IMG/VR virus record: IMGVR_UViG_3300030506_000011 | Coordinates: 23,505-87,504 of that record | From: a virus | DNA: 64,000 nt | Strand: one strand, 5' to 3' | Shown here: positions 16,920 through 24,994 of the stretch, in pieces | How positions within the stretch are numbered: the first letter of the stretch is position 1 | How the letters are laid out: each line of letters opens with the position of its first letter | Position numbers and translations under genes: made by a program | The notes under the pieces: generated by a model | Told to the model about the DNA's origin: nothing | The model's database searches: none | Seen by the model: the letters and a program-made list of their open reading frames with translations, nothing else

Positions 16920-17906
16920 ATGAAGAATGTAGCATTGCCTGATTTGGAGAAACGGACTAGAAACTTATTTCAATCAGGAAAATTAGTACAAGTACATGTC
17001 AGTAAATGGAGTATGATGGTAGGAGCAGATACCAAGGATTTAGGAATCGAGGAAAAAGATAGTAAAATCCCGGCATTTGTGACTATTGGAAAGAAAGCAC
17101 TTTTTACTGATGAAGTTAGGTTGGTTTTTTCAAGAATAGAATCGGCAGCCAGGGCATACTTGATCCACAATTCACATCAATATCCAATAGCTGATGCTCA
17201 TTTTGTCCCCACCAAGCTGTTAGAGAAGGTTAGTATAGAATTGGATAAGTACCGAGCCGAGTTTTTCAAGCAAGTTGATAATCTTATTACTAATTACGAA
17301 GTATACAAACAACAAATGCTGGACAAGTACCCGGATTATGAAGATAATCTGTTACCTTGTTATCTACCTATAAGTGAAGTTAGAAGCAGGTATAATTTTA
17401 GCATAAGTTTGTATGAAGTAGCATTTCCGAAGAAGATGGATAAGGTGACAAGGACGGAAATTATTGCTCAAAATTTAGCAGCTGAAAAGGCCTCAGCTAA
17501 ATATGAGGCACTAATGAAAGAACAATATCAGCATCATTTAACGCAAATGGAATCCTTTCTTAAAGAGAGTACTTTGGCGTTGCGTGGTGAGATAGTAAAG
17601 ACTTTCGAAGTGATGGCGCAAAAGATACAAAATAGAGAAGTTATTTCTGGTGCAAATTTAAAGACAATGAAGGCAGCTATTGATAGTTTTGATGCCTTGG
17701 ATTTTCTTGATGACCAGAAAGTTAAACAAAATCTGGCTATTGTAAAGAAGTTGATTAGTTCTGGAGCTGATTTTAAATCAGACGCTGAGATTGTGCAAAG
17801 GCTTAATACAGCCATTAATACTACCCTTGAAACTGCAAAATCCATTAGTGATATTGACACCTTGACCGGTGAGTATACTAGAAGATTGGATTTTGATGAA
17901 CTATGA
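16920..17906 (+). CDS. DUF3150-like coiled-coil protein with variant C-terminal tag
   Basis: A 328-residue, largely helical protein resembling the phage/plasmid DUF3150 family. Long charged helices run from about 90 to 230 and 260 to 315. Its end, RRLDFDEL, is close to the tag shared by 14 other proteins here but has one extra residue. It lies three bases before the 17910 gene and downstream of the Ycf46-like ATPase. Function is unknown. Confidence 0.65.
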   Translation: MKNVALPDLEKRTRNLFQSGKLVQVHVSKWSMMVGADTKDLGIEEKDSKIPAFVTIGKKALFTDEVRLVFSRIESAARAYLIHNSHQYPIADAHFVPTKLLEKVSIELDKYRAEFFKQVDNLITNYEVYKQQMLDKYPDYEDNLLPCYLPISEVRSRYNFSISLYEVAFPKKMDKVTRTEIIAQNLAAEKASAKYEALMKEQYQHHLTQMESFLKESTLALRGEIVKTFEVMAQKIQNREVISGANLKTMKAAIDSFDALDFLDDQKVKQNLAIVKKLISSGADFKSDAEIVQRLNTAINTTLETAKSISDIDTLTGEYTRRLDFDEL

Positions 17907-17909
17907 ATT

Positions 17910-18272
17910 ATGGTAATATTTGAAGGAATGCCATACCCGTTAGATATGGTATATATTAAGTTGGCAGGTAAGACAGAAATTGTCAGTATTCCACTTTTTG
18001 AAGCAGTGGCAATTCTAAATAATGCTTCTTTTGATTATAACGGTAGTAAGGCAAAATCAATAGAAAAAGGAGTTGAAACTTATGTCTTTAAAGGTGATAC
18101 TAGTAAGGAAAAGAACAAGGTATTCGTAGTGCCTAAAGAAAAGCTTAGAATAACGTTAGAAGCAGATATTTACGATAACAACAAAGCAGATAGAATAACA
18201 GATTTAGCTATACAACCAATGGATGAGTTGTTGGTTAATGAAGTAAAAAAATTAATTGAAATTCAACAATAA
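17910..18272 (+). CDS. Hypothetical protein
   Basis: A 120-residue protein, not recognised. It is beta-rich in the first half and charged at the end. It lies within the Ycf46/DUF1257 gene run, three bases after the DUF3150-like gene. Confidence 0.65.
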   Translation: MVIFEGMPYPLDMVYIKLAGKTEIVSIPLFEAVAILNNASFDYNGSKAKSIEKGVETYVFKGDTSKEKNKVFVVPKEKLRITLEADIYDNNKADRITDLAIQPMDELLVNEVKKLIEIQQ

Positions 18273-18290
18273 ACAACACATAAATAACAT

Positions 18291-18683
18291 ATGTCACACA
18301 CTGTAAAAATCAACACTCAATTCAAAACCGAATTCATGACCTCTTTTCAAAGAGCGCTTACACATTTCGGTTGGAAGATTGAAAACGACAGCAAAATCAA
18401 CACTTATCCTAGTGACCCGGCTAGAAATGAGGTTTATCCAATGGTGGCCAAAAACCCCAATAATGGATATGATATCGGAATGAAGTTGAACGAGACTACC
18501 GGAGAAATCGAACTGTACGGTGATTTCTATGATGGTAGCATCTCCAAGACTTTGGGTAGTAACTGTGAAGCATTGAAGCAGGAGTATGGTTGCTGTGTCA
18601 TTGAAGACAAACTAGCTTATGAAGGCTATGTTGCGACCCGGCATGTCCAGGAAAATGGCATTGTCGATATTTACGCTGAATAA
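18291..18683 (+). CDS. DUF1257 / Ycf35-like protein
   Basis: A 130-residue protein starting MSHTVKINTQF, with the helix FQRALTHFGW, a later NNGYDIG and a beta-rich body. This matches the layout of DUF1257 (Ycf35) proteins, which begin MSH...I.T...AL..LG. The next-but-one gene is DUF2997-like, a frequent neighbour of DUF1257, and a Ycf46-like ATPase lies upstream. The role of the family is unknown. Confidence 0.68.
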   Translation: MSHTVKINTQFKTEFMTSFQRALTHFGWKIENDSKINTYPSDPARNEVYPMVAKNPNNGYDIGMKLNETTGEIELYGDFYDGSISKTLGSNCEALKQEYGCCVIEDKLAYEGYVATRHVQENGIVDIYAE

Positions 18684-18686
18684 GCT

Positions 18687-19067
18687 ATGGTGAATACTGC
18701 TACACAGAAGCAGGGGCAGCAAGGAGCATGGGGTAATACTCATGCTCCTTCCAAGCCTTTACACAAAAAATATGAAGTTGGCCTGTCTGATAAGTTAAAG
18801 AGCAGGGTTGCTAATTTAATTCTTAATTACTTCTTGTTTGAACAGCCACCAGCACAAAGTATTAAACTGGTTGACAATTCTTTGCGTCAATTAGATGAAG
18901 TTAATAATGTCTGGGCTGCTAGTGTACAAACAATAGTATATTATAAGAAGATAGCTCCTAGAGTACATACTTCTAGAGTAAGATTCCGCATCCTGTGTGA
19001 AAAAGATATCACTAACATCGAAACATCAAAAATTAACATCCACAAAAACCAAGTAATATTTATATGA
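18687..19067 (+). CDS. Hypothetical protein
   Basis: A 126-residue basic protein, not recognised. It overlaps the DUF2997-like gene by four bases (ATGA), so it belongs to the same translational unit. The N-terminus is Gln/Gly-rich and low-complexity. Confidence 0.62.
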   Translation: MVNTATQKQGQQGAWGNTHAPSKPLHKKYEVGLSDKLKSRVANLILNYFLFEQPPAQSIKLVDNSLRQLDEVNNVWAASVQTIVYYKKIAPRVHTSRVRFRILCEKDITNIETSKINIHKNQVIFI

Positions 19068-19270
19068 ACAAACCAAAAATTCACTTCCAAATTGCCAAAG
19101 ACGGTAACGTTACTGTCATGGACGTTAAGGGAGCAGGCACTAGTTGTCTGGAAACTACTTCAGGTATCGAAAAGGCGTTGGGTATTGTAGACGAGAAGTC
19201 TCGGGCTACTAATGCCAGTGCTTATGAAGACCCTGAACAGATTAAACTCGAAAATACCATCACTGAATGA
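19064..19270 (+). CDS. DUF2997-like small protein
   Basis: A 68-residue protein with a beta-hairpin start (IHFQIAKDGNVTVMDVKGAG) and the diagnostic-looking TSCLETTSGIEKALG motif (Cys near 28). It fits the short DUF2997 family that partners DUF1257. It overlaps neighbours at both ends by four bases. Confidence 0.65.
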   Translation: MNKPKIHFQIAKDGNVTVMDVKGAGTSCLETTSGIEKALGIVDEKSRATNASAYEDPEQIKLENTITE

Positions 19271-19494
19271 AAATTCGTGTAGGTACTGACGGTGTTATTT
19301 CTGCTGTCTATTCTGATAAGTTAATGAACATGAATCTGGGTAAATTGAAAGTTACCAGAGCTAGTAATGTTGAGTTTAATGAAACTAGTCAGGAATGGGA
19401 AGCTAGAACACCTGAAAATGAGTTGATTGCTCATGGACCTAACCGGGATGCAGTGATTAAAGAAGAAGTTAGAGTCATTGAATCTAGGTTGTAA
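19267..19494 (+). CDS. Small conserved-looking protein
   Basis: A 75-residue beta-alpha protein: I.VYSDKL...LGK.KVTRASNVEF, then HGPNRDAVIKEEVRVIES. This layout (two strands, RASNVE-type turn, C-terminal helix) is seen in small bacterial and phage proteins of unknown function. It ends the Ycf cluster and is followed by a strong terminator. Confidence 0.6.
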   Translation: MKIRVGTDGVISAVYSDKLMNMNLGKLKVTRASNVEFNETSQEWEARTPENELIAHGPNRDAVIKEEVRVIESRL

Positions 19495-19500
19495 GTAGTA

Positions 19501-19535
19501 GAGGGAGGTAGGCATTTATTTTGTCTACCTCCCTC
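19501..19535 (+). terminator. Strong hairpin terminator
   Basis: GAGGGAGGTAG pairs with CTACCTCCCTC around a 13-base loop, followed by AATTTATATTCTT. It closes the Ycf46/DUF1257 run and ends 13 bases before the start of a Cys-repeat gene. Confidence 0.75.
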
Positions 19536-19548
19536 AATTTATATTCTT

Positions 19549-19995
19549 ATGAAAATAACTAAAAGAGGTAATAGATGGTATGACGAAAATAATAATAGTT
19601 GGATAACTGAAGAATCAGCTACTCTATACTCACCTACCCTAACTAATTGTATATGGTGTAGAGATTGTAGTGATTGTATTAATTGTAGTTATTGTAGTCA
19701 TTGTATTAGTTGTATTAGTTGTAGTGATTGTAGTTATTGTAGTGGTTGTAGTAATTGTAGTAGTTGTAATAATTGTAGTCGCTGTATTAATTGTAGTAGT
19801 TGTAGTTATTGTGTTGATTGTAATGATTGTAGAGATTGTATTAGTTGTAGGTATTGTAGAGATTGTAGTTACTGTGAATCAATTTATGATCTGAGTAATA
19901 AGATAAGTTTTGCAGCCCAATTTAAGGATAGACAAGAACCAACTATTAGGGTGGAAATAGATATTAATGATAGAAAACTGGAACCAGATTTGTAG
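19549..19995 (+). CDS. Cys-x-x tandem-repeat protein, copy 1
   Basis: 148 residues. A 33-residue header (ITKRxxRWYDE...NSW.TEE.AT.YSPTLT) is followed by 26 cysteines in exact every-third-residue register (residues 34-109; DNA 19648-19875, a 9-base minisatellite with core TGTAGTNNT). A 37-residue tail ends in DRKLEPDL. Positions between Cys are mostly Ser, Asn, Asp, Arg and Tyr. The perfect register suggests a solenoid or metal-binding rod, which is inference. No known family was recognised. Confidence 0.85.
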   Translation: MKITKRGNRWYDENNNSWITEESATLYSPTLTNCIWCRDCSDCINCSYCSHCISCISCSDCSYCSGCSNCSSCNNCSRCINCSSCSYCVDCNDCRDCISCRYCRDCSYCESIYDLSNKISFAAQFKDRQEPTIRVEIDINDRKLEPDL

Positions 19996-20010
19996 TATAG
20001 TTCTTTATTT

Positions 20011-21144
20011 ATGAGTGAAAAAATAGTATTTAATTTAAACAAACCCAGCCCAACTTTTATAGCTAGTGCAGATATTCATTTAGGTAAGAAATTGTATAAT
20101 TTCCCTGAACTTGAAGAAGATTTACGAGATAATTTTGTGAGACTAGTAGAATTAGCTATTGAAAAAGATGTACGGTATTTAATTATTGCTGGTGATCTAT
20201 TTGAGGATAATAATTATACCAAACCACATACTATAGCCTTCATAGCTAAATTAGTGGCAAAATTAGCCTTACATGACATTAAACTGATAGGAATTGCAGG
20301 AGATCATGATAAGCCCTTAAAAGGTGAAGCCTGGATAAGAATTAGTGATATTCTACCAGTTACTATAGAACCATCTTTTACTGGATTGGACTATTTTGAT
20401 TACTCTTATGTAACTGTCGATGAATTAGTTACAGCTCTTACAGGAGATAAAAATCCTGAAAATATTAAGTGGATTTTCCTACATTGTCAATTTCCACAGT
20501 TATTCAAGATGGCAGAACCCAAGAAACTAATAGATTTCAATAAACTTGAGTTATTTAAGAATTTCCCTAATTTACAAGGTATAATAGCTGGAGACATTCA
20601 TTCCGGTCCTGAAACCAAGGCTTATGGTGTTAATAGAGAGGCTTATGTAGGTTATACTGGTAGTTTGGGTATAACGGATATAGCTGAGTCTAGAACTGTA
20701 AAGTCAGTGTTATATTGTGATGGAAAGAATCTAATTAGACTTCCATTCCAGCAAAGAAGAGCCTGGAAAGAAATTAATTTTCAAGGAGAGGCAGCTGTAA
20801 ATTTTGATGTTTCAGCTGAGTTAGAATGGATAAATAAAGAAAAATTTAAACCAGTTTTGAAAATAAACTGGGACAATAATAGTGACCCTTATATAAATAA
20901 ATTAACAGCCTTATATGAAGCGGCATTGGTTAAATTACAACAACATCCAATTGGTTCGTTAACAAATGATGAATGTGAAGAAGTACTGACTAGTCGATCA
21001 GATATTACTACTGACGTTAAAATTGAAAAAGCTCTACATTCTTGCTGTGATGGGGATGAGGATTTATATACCTTATCTTTATCTTTGTTAAATAATGATG
21101 TCAAAGACACATTAGACCAATTTAAAGCCAAATATGAATTATGA
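20011..21144 (+). CDS. Mre11/SbcD-like nuclease subunit
   Basis: A 377-residue calcineurin-like phosphoesterase acting with the Rad50-like protein at 22211 in end processing and recombination (T4 gp47-like role). Metal motifs in order: SADIHLG near 18, AGDLFED near 63, GDHDKP near 97 (normally GNHD), LHCQ near 152, GDIHSG near 195. The Asn-to-Asp change in the third motif is unusual. It overlaps the next gene by four bases. Confidence 0.82.
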   Translation: MSEKIVFNLNKPSPTFIASADIHLGKKLYNFPELEEDLRDNFVRLVELAIEKDVRYLIIAGDLFEDNNYTKPHTIAFIAKLVAKLALHDIKLIGIAGDHDKPLKGEAWIRISDILPVTIEPSFTGLDYFDYSYVTVDELVTALTGDKNPENIKWIFLHCQFPQLFKMAEPKKLIDFNKLELFKNFPNLQGIIAGDIHSGPETKAYGVNREAYVGYTGSLGITDIAESRTVKSVLYCDGKNLIRLPFQQRRAWKEINFQGEAAVNFDVSAELEWINKEKFKPVLKINWDNNSDPYINKLTALYEAALVKLQQHPIGSLTNDECEEVLTSRSDITTDVKIEKALHSCCDGDEDLYTLSLSLLNNDVKDTLDQFKAKYEL

Positions 21145-21641
21145 GCAGGCCGGGTTATTGGAAAACAAAAGATGCTGGTGAAATACCTTATAGTATAATG
21201 GAAAATAGCCACGTTAAACATGCATTACGGTACTTACGCAAGACTATATTAGCTACAGATACTAAGCCGAATTATAGAGTATATTGTGAAGGTAAGTTAA
21301 TAGAGTTAGGAGAAGAAGCACAAAGAAGAGGTATAATTACTTCAGAAGATATAACTACTGATGCATTAATGGCTCAGATAGAGGTGTGGCAAACTGAATG
21401 GGATAGTAGACGAACTGTGATGCCAGTTATACAAAGTTCAATTCATACTCCATCTAATATTGATTTAAGTAATATATTTAATACAATACCAACTCCTATT
21501 AGTATATATAAACCACGCATTTCAGTTATTATAGATGTGGATAAAGAGTTAAGTAGAGTGACTGGTTTAAGAATATACAACCCTAATAAAGAATATGATG
21601 AGGGAATGTTCATTAATAGGAGATTGGATATGGAACTATGA
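21141..21641 (+). CDS. Hypothetical protein with C-terminal tag
   Basis: A 166-residue protein, not recognised, between the Mre11-like and Rad50-like genes. It ends NRRLDMEL, the tag shared with Cys-repeat and other proteins. It overlaps both neighbours by four bases, so it is co-translated with the nuclease complex genes. The N-terminal two-thirds is helical. Confidence 0.7.
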   Translation: MSRPGYWKTKDAGEIPYSIMENSHVKHALRYLRKTILATDTKPNYRVYCEGKLIELGEEAQRRGIITSEDITTDALMAQIEVWQTEWDSRRTVMPVIQSSIHTPSNIDLSNIFNTIPTPISIYKPRISVIIDVDKELSRVTGLRIYNPNKEYDEGMFINRRLDMEL

Positions 21642-21808
21642 ACACAGATGATTATGATTTAATAGAACGGATTATTGTAGTAGGTGATCGACTAGTTAAT
21701 TATATTGATTATCCTCCAGATAAATATGAAGCTAAAGCATTGGAAGATTGGAAAGAAGCTACTAGAATATTTAGATCAATTATAGAAGAAAATAAAAGAA
21801 ATCTATGA
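21638..21808 (+). CDS. Small acidic protein
   Basis: A 56-codon frame (MNTDDYDLIE start) overlapping ATGA-style with the genes on both sides. It is helical and Asp/Glu-rich. No family is recognised; support comes from the double overlap. Confidence 0.55.
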   Translation: MNTDDYDLIERIIVVGDRLVNYIDYPPDKYEAKALEDWKEATRIFRSIIEENKRNL

Positions 21809-22200
21809 CAATAACAAAAAGAGATAATAGATGGTATGATGAAAACAATAATAGTTGGAATACTGAAGAAGCAGCTACTATCTATTCACCTACTCTAACT
21901 AATTGTAGTAATTGTAGTGATTGTATAGGTTGTAGTGATTGTACTGATTGTAGTTATTGTAGAGATTGTAGCTATTGTAATAATTGTAGTGATTGTAGTA
22001 GTTGTAGAGATTGTATTTATTGTAGTAGTTGTATTAATTGTAGTAGTTGTAGAGATTGTAGTAATTGTAGAAGTTGTATTGATTGTAGTAGTTGTAGTAG
22101 TTGTAGTTATCATGGTGATTGGATTGATGATAAGAAATATATACCAGAAGTTAGACCGTTTATAGATTGTAGAGATAGACTATTAGACCCTTATTTATGA
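21805..22200 (+). CDS. Cys-x-x tandem-repeat protein, copy 2
   Basis: 131 residues with the standard 33-residue header and 23 cysteines in perfect Cys-x-x register (residues 34-100; DNA 21904-22104). A tail of about 30 residues ends DRLLDPYL. The last 20 residues nearly match those of the 55952 copy (RPFIDCRDRLLDPYL), so these two are sister copies. It sits between the Mre11- and Rad50-like genes. Confidence 0.84.
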   Translation: MTITKRDNRWYDENNNSWNTEEAATIYSPTLTNCSNCSDCIGCSDCTDCSYCRDCSYCNNCSDCSSCRDCIYCSSCINCSSCRDCSNCRSCIDCSSCSSCSYHGDWIDDKKYIPEVRPFIDCRDRLLDPYL

Positions 22201-22210
22201 ATATACAATA

Positions 22211-24271
22211 ATGCAATTATTAGAATTAACATTACATAATTATAAGCTGCATAGAAACAAAACTTTAGCTTTTGAATCTGGTGTAGTAGGAATAGTGGGA
22301 GGTAATGCTAGTGGTAAATCTAGTATTATAAGTGCCATTTGTTTCTTATTTACTGGGGAAATTGATACACCAAAGAAATCAGATTGTATTACATTAGGAG
22401 AAACTGAAGGTTGGGTTAAGGGTAAGTTCTTATTAAATGGAAAGGAAGGTACACTAGAAAGACATTTAACCGGCTCTAAAGTTATATTAACTTATGATGA
22501 TGTTGTTTATAATAAGACTACTGAAGTTAATCAGCTTTGGAATGACTTGTTACAAATAGACAGCACTATCTTTAATAATGTTATAGTAGCTAAACAAGGT
22601 GAAATTCAAAGTTTATTCAGTGATGAAACCGTGGTCAGAGAAAAAATATTTCAAAAAATATTCATGGTTCCTAATACTGATAAAATAAGAAACACAGTTT
22701 GGGATAACTATATAAAAGTATGCCCACCAGAGAAATTAGAGGAAGACGTTCAGTTACTTATTGTAGATCAGACTAACGTAGCTATCGAACGTAATAAAGC
22801 ATTGGCCAAAATAGAAGAATATACTATTGAATTAGTAGATGAACATACTTTAAAGTGTTTCCAGGATAGGATTAATTTTCTTGAAAAGTGTATTACAGAC
22901 CTGGATAAAAGGCCGGAATTAGAAAATCAGAAAAACTTATATGAAGTAGAAGTAAGTCAATTACATCAAATTATTATCGATCTTCAAGGTAGTTTAGAAA
23001 ATTACCAGTCTAGCCTGGAATTACTCAATAAACTTAATGAATTTGTTGAAACTAGATCAGTATTTAACAGGAGTCAATCTATAATATCTGAACTGGATGC
23101 TATAACTAAAAATATAGATTTAAATTTGTTGGCAGAGAAAAGGAGTGAGCTTATAGTTGCTGAAGATAGGAAAACTAGTAATTATGATTATCTACTCGAA
23201 TGTAATGCTGATTTAAAAGAAGTTTTGAAACAGAAAAACAGTTTATTACAATTAAAGGGTCATGCTAATTGTCCTACTTGTTATCAAGCATTATCGGATG
23301 TTCAACCTTTGTTAATTAATCTACAAGTTACTGAAGATGAATTGACTAGAAAAATTAATAAAGCTAATACAAGTTATCAAGTAGATTTAAAAGATGTTCA
23401 AAGATTGAATATTGAATTGTCTAAATATGATTCTTTGTTATCTAGAAAAGGTTATCTAGAACAAGAGCTGGCCAGGACTAAAAAAGTTACTTATTCTGTA
23501 CAAGAACATACTAATACTCAAACTTTATTAGATGGTAGGCATGATATAGAAGGTGAATTGACCAAAGCTAATAATAGGTTAATCGAACTTGATGCTGAAA
23601 TAAGAGTAATTAATGAAAAGTTAAACAATCTGGCTATTTATGATGGAGAGAAATCAATAGAAGAGGAATTAGCTATATTACAACAAGTTATAGAGAATAA
23701 TAATACTACTAAAGATAATATAGCTAATCTACAGTTAATTAGTGGTAAATTAGAACATGAGCTGACTTTGTTAGAATCTAGAATAGTTCTTAGCCAGAAT
23801 AATCATACTTATAATATTAGGAGGAAAACCTACTTAGATAAGTTGAATGCTGTTTATGATATGTTTGCAGTTCATAAGTTTCCAAGAAAACTGATTGAAA
23901 CTTATATGGATAATGTACAAAGCTATATCTCTAACTATCTGGATTACTTTGATCTACCTTATACTATAGTAGTAAAAGACGGGTTTAGGATTAGGCTATG
24001 TGATAGTGCTAAGAGAGTACTACCCACTGTTTCAGGTGGACAAGAGGTAATGATTGGGTTAAGTTTGAGACTGGCTTTGCATCGAATGTTTGCCAAAGCG
24101 TTCCCTATTCTAATAATAGATGAAGGAACAAATCATTTGAGTGAAGTGAATAGGCAAAATTATTTTAATTTGATTAATGAACTTAGAAAACAAAAGGTTA
24201 TCAATCAAATTATAGTAATAGATCATGATGTTGGTTTGAGCACAGTAGTTGACCAATTAATGGAATTATGA
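22211..24271 (+). CDS. Rad50/SbcC-like ATPase
   Basis: A 686-residue SMC-type ATPase partner of the Mre11-like nuclease (T4 gp46-like). Walker A is GGNASGKSS near 29-37. Long coiled coils flank a zinc hook, CPTC near 352. The C-terminal lobe has the ABC signature TVSGGQ near 607, Walker B ILIIDEGTNHLS near 635, and an H-loop near 669 (VIDHD). Its size fits phage Rad50 homologues. Confidence 0.88.
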   Translation: MQLLELTLHNYKLHRNKTLAFESGVVGIVGGNASGKSSIISAICFLFTGEIDTPKKSDCITLGETEGWVKGKFLLNGKEGTLERHLTGSKVILTYDDVVYNKTTEVNQLWNDLLQIDSTIFNNVIVAKQGEIQSLFSDETVVREKIFQKIFMVPNTDKIRNTVWDNYIKVCPPEKLEEDVQLLIVDQTNVAIERNKALAKIEEYTIELVDEHTLKCFQDRINFLEKCITDLDKRPELENQKNLYEVEVSQLHQIIIDLQGSLENYQSSLELLNKLNEFVETRSVFNRSQSIISELDAITKNIDLNLLAEKRSELIVAEDRKTSNYDYLLECNADLKEVLKQKNSLLQLKGHANCPTCYQALSDVQPLLINLQVTEDELTRKINKANTSYQVDLKDVQRLNIELSKYDSLLSRKGYLEQELARTKKVTYSVQEHTNTQTLLDGRHDIEGELTKANNRLIELDAEIRVINEKLNNLAIYDGEKSIEEELAILQQVIENNNTTKDNIANLQLISGKLEHELTLLESRIVLSQNNHTYNIRRKTYLDKLNAVYDMFAVHKFPRKLIETYMDNVQSYISNYLDYFDLPYTIVVKDGFRIRLCDSAKRVLPTVSGGQEVMIGLSLRLALHRMFAKAFPILIIDEGTNHLSEVNRQNYFNLINELRKQKVINQIIVIDHDVGLSTVVDQLMEL

Positions 24272-24287
24272 ATAAAGTGAAAGAATT

Positions 24288-24638
24288 ATGAAGAAACCAA
24301 AACCAATAACTGTAAGTCAGTTAGATTGGAGTGAGTGTATAGAATATTTGGAGAAGAAGTATGATTTTGAATCCCGTAATTATGCCAAGTCTAGTTATAG
24401 TACGTTCAATACAAAACCTTATCTAGATTTCTGGCATTATATATGTGATTCTCAAAATCCTTCTAATGGAGGTACTATTTATTTTGATAAAGATAGTTTG
24501 GATATATGTAAGTTTAATCATGAAGACAAAGACTTGCCTAAAGAGTTTAGAGGCTGGCGAGAGAAGATAATTGGGTATATCCTCAACGAATTCGGGGAAG
24601 GGAAAAACAAACAATGTGAATTCAAAACTGAATGGTAA
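24288..24638 (+). CDS. Hypothetical protein
   Basis: A 116-residue protein, not recognised, rich in Tyr, Asp and Lys. It is 16 bases downstream of the Rad50-like gene, between it and small genes leading to the helicase. Confidence 0.62.
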   Translation: MKKPKPITVSQLDWSECIEYLEKKYDFESRNYAKSSYSTFNTKPYLDFWHYICDSQNPSNGGTIYFDKDSLDICKFNHEDKDLPKEFRGWREKIIGYILNEFGEGKNKQCEFKTEW

Positions 24639-24645
24639 ATTAATT

Positions 24646-24873
24646 ATGAAAATAACAACTAATATATATGGCGTTTTCTTTAAAGGAAACAATGGTAAAT
24701 GGTCTAAGAACCCGGTTTACGAAGAACTAGTAAATGACAGGGAAATTGCTTCTAGTAGTGGGCTTGAAGAAACAGCCTCACCTAGAAAGCATAGAATAGC
24801 TTATAATAAAGCCTCAGCTAGAAATCTACATAAGAAAACCAAGCTTATGCGGATGGTTTGGGAAGAAGTTTGA
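24646..24873 (+). CDS. Small basic hypothetical protein
   Basis: 75 residues from ATG 24646, which has the common TTAATTATG context. A longer frame from 24571 would overlap the previous gene by 68 bases. The C-terminus is Lys/Arg/His-rich. No family is recognised. Confidence 0.58.
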   Translation: MKITTNIYGVFFKGNNGKWSKNPVYEELVNDREIASSSGLEETASPRKHRIAYNKASARNLHKKTKLMRMVWEEV

Positions 24874-24877
24874 TTAT

Positions 24878-24994
24878 ATGTTTTTATCTGGAATAATTGT
24901 AGGATTCCTGGTTAGACATATTCTATGGTATTCTGATAAGAGAAAAACGTTAGTCAATCTGTTTAAACATAATAAAGATAAAGATGAACATTAA
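24878..24994 (+). CDS. Small putative membrane protein
   Basis: A 38-codon frame beginning MFLSGIIVGFLVRHILWY, a hydrophobic segment of about 17 residues followed by a Lys/Asp/His-rich tail. This is the layout of a single-span small membrane protein. It overlaps the helicase start by 11 bases. Confidence 0.48.
   Translation: MFLSGIIVGFLVRHILWYSDKRKTLVNLFKHNKDKDEH

Noticed and set aside
19648-19875. CRISPR-like array
   Set aside because: The repeat unit is 9 bases, coding, degenerate and without spacers; no cas genes. The Cas4-like gene at 53556 stands alone.
21895-22113. Long antisense frame rich in Thr/Ile over a Cys-repeat array (also 49180-49440 and 52836-53159), and + strand poly-Val frames
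   Set aside because: They are produced by the 9-base period of the TGTAGT-type repeats. The Cys frame has a conserved header, tail and start; the others do not.
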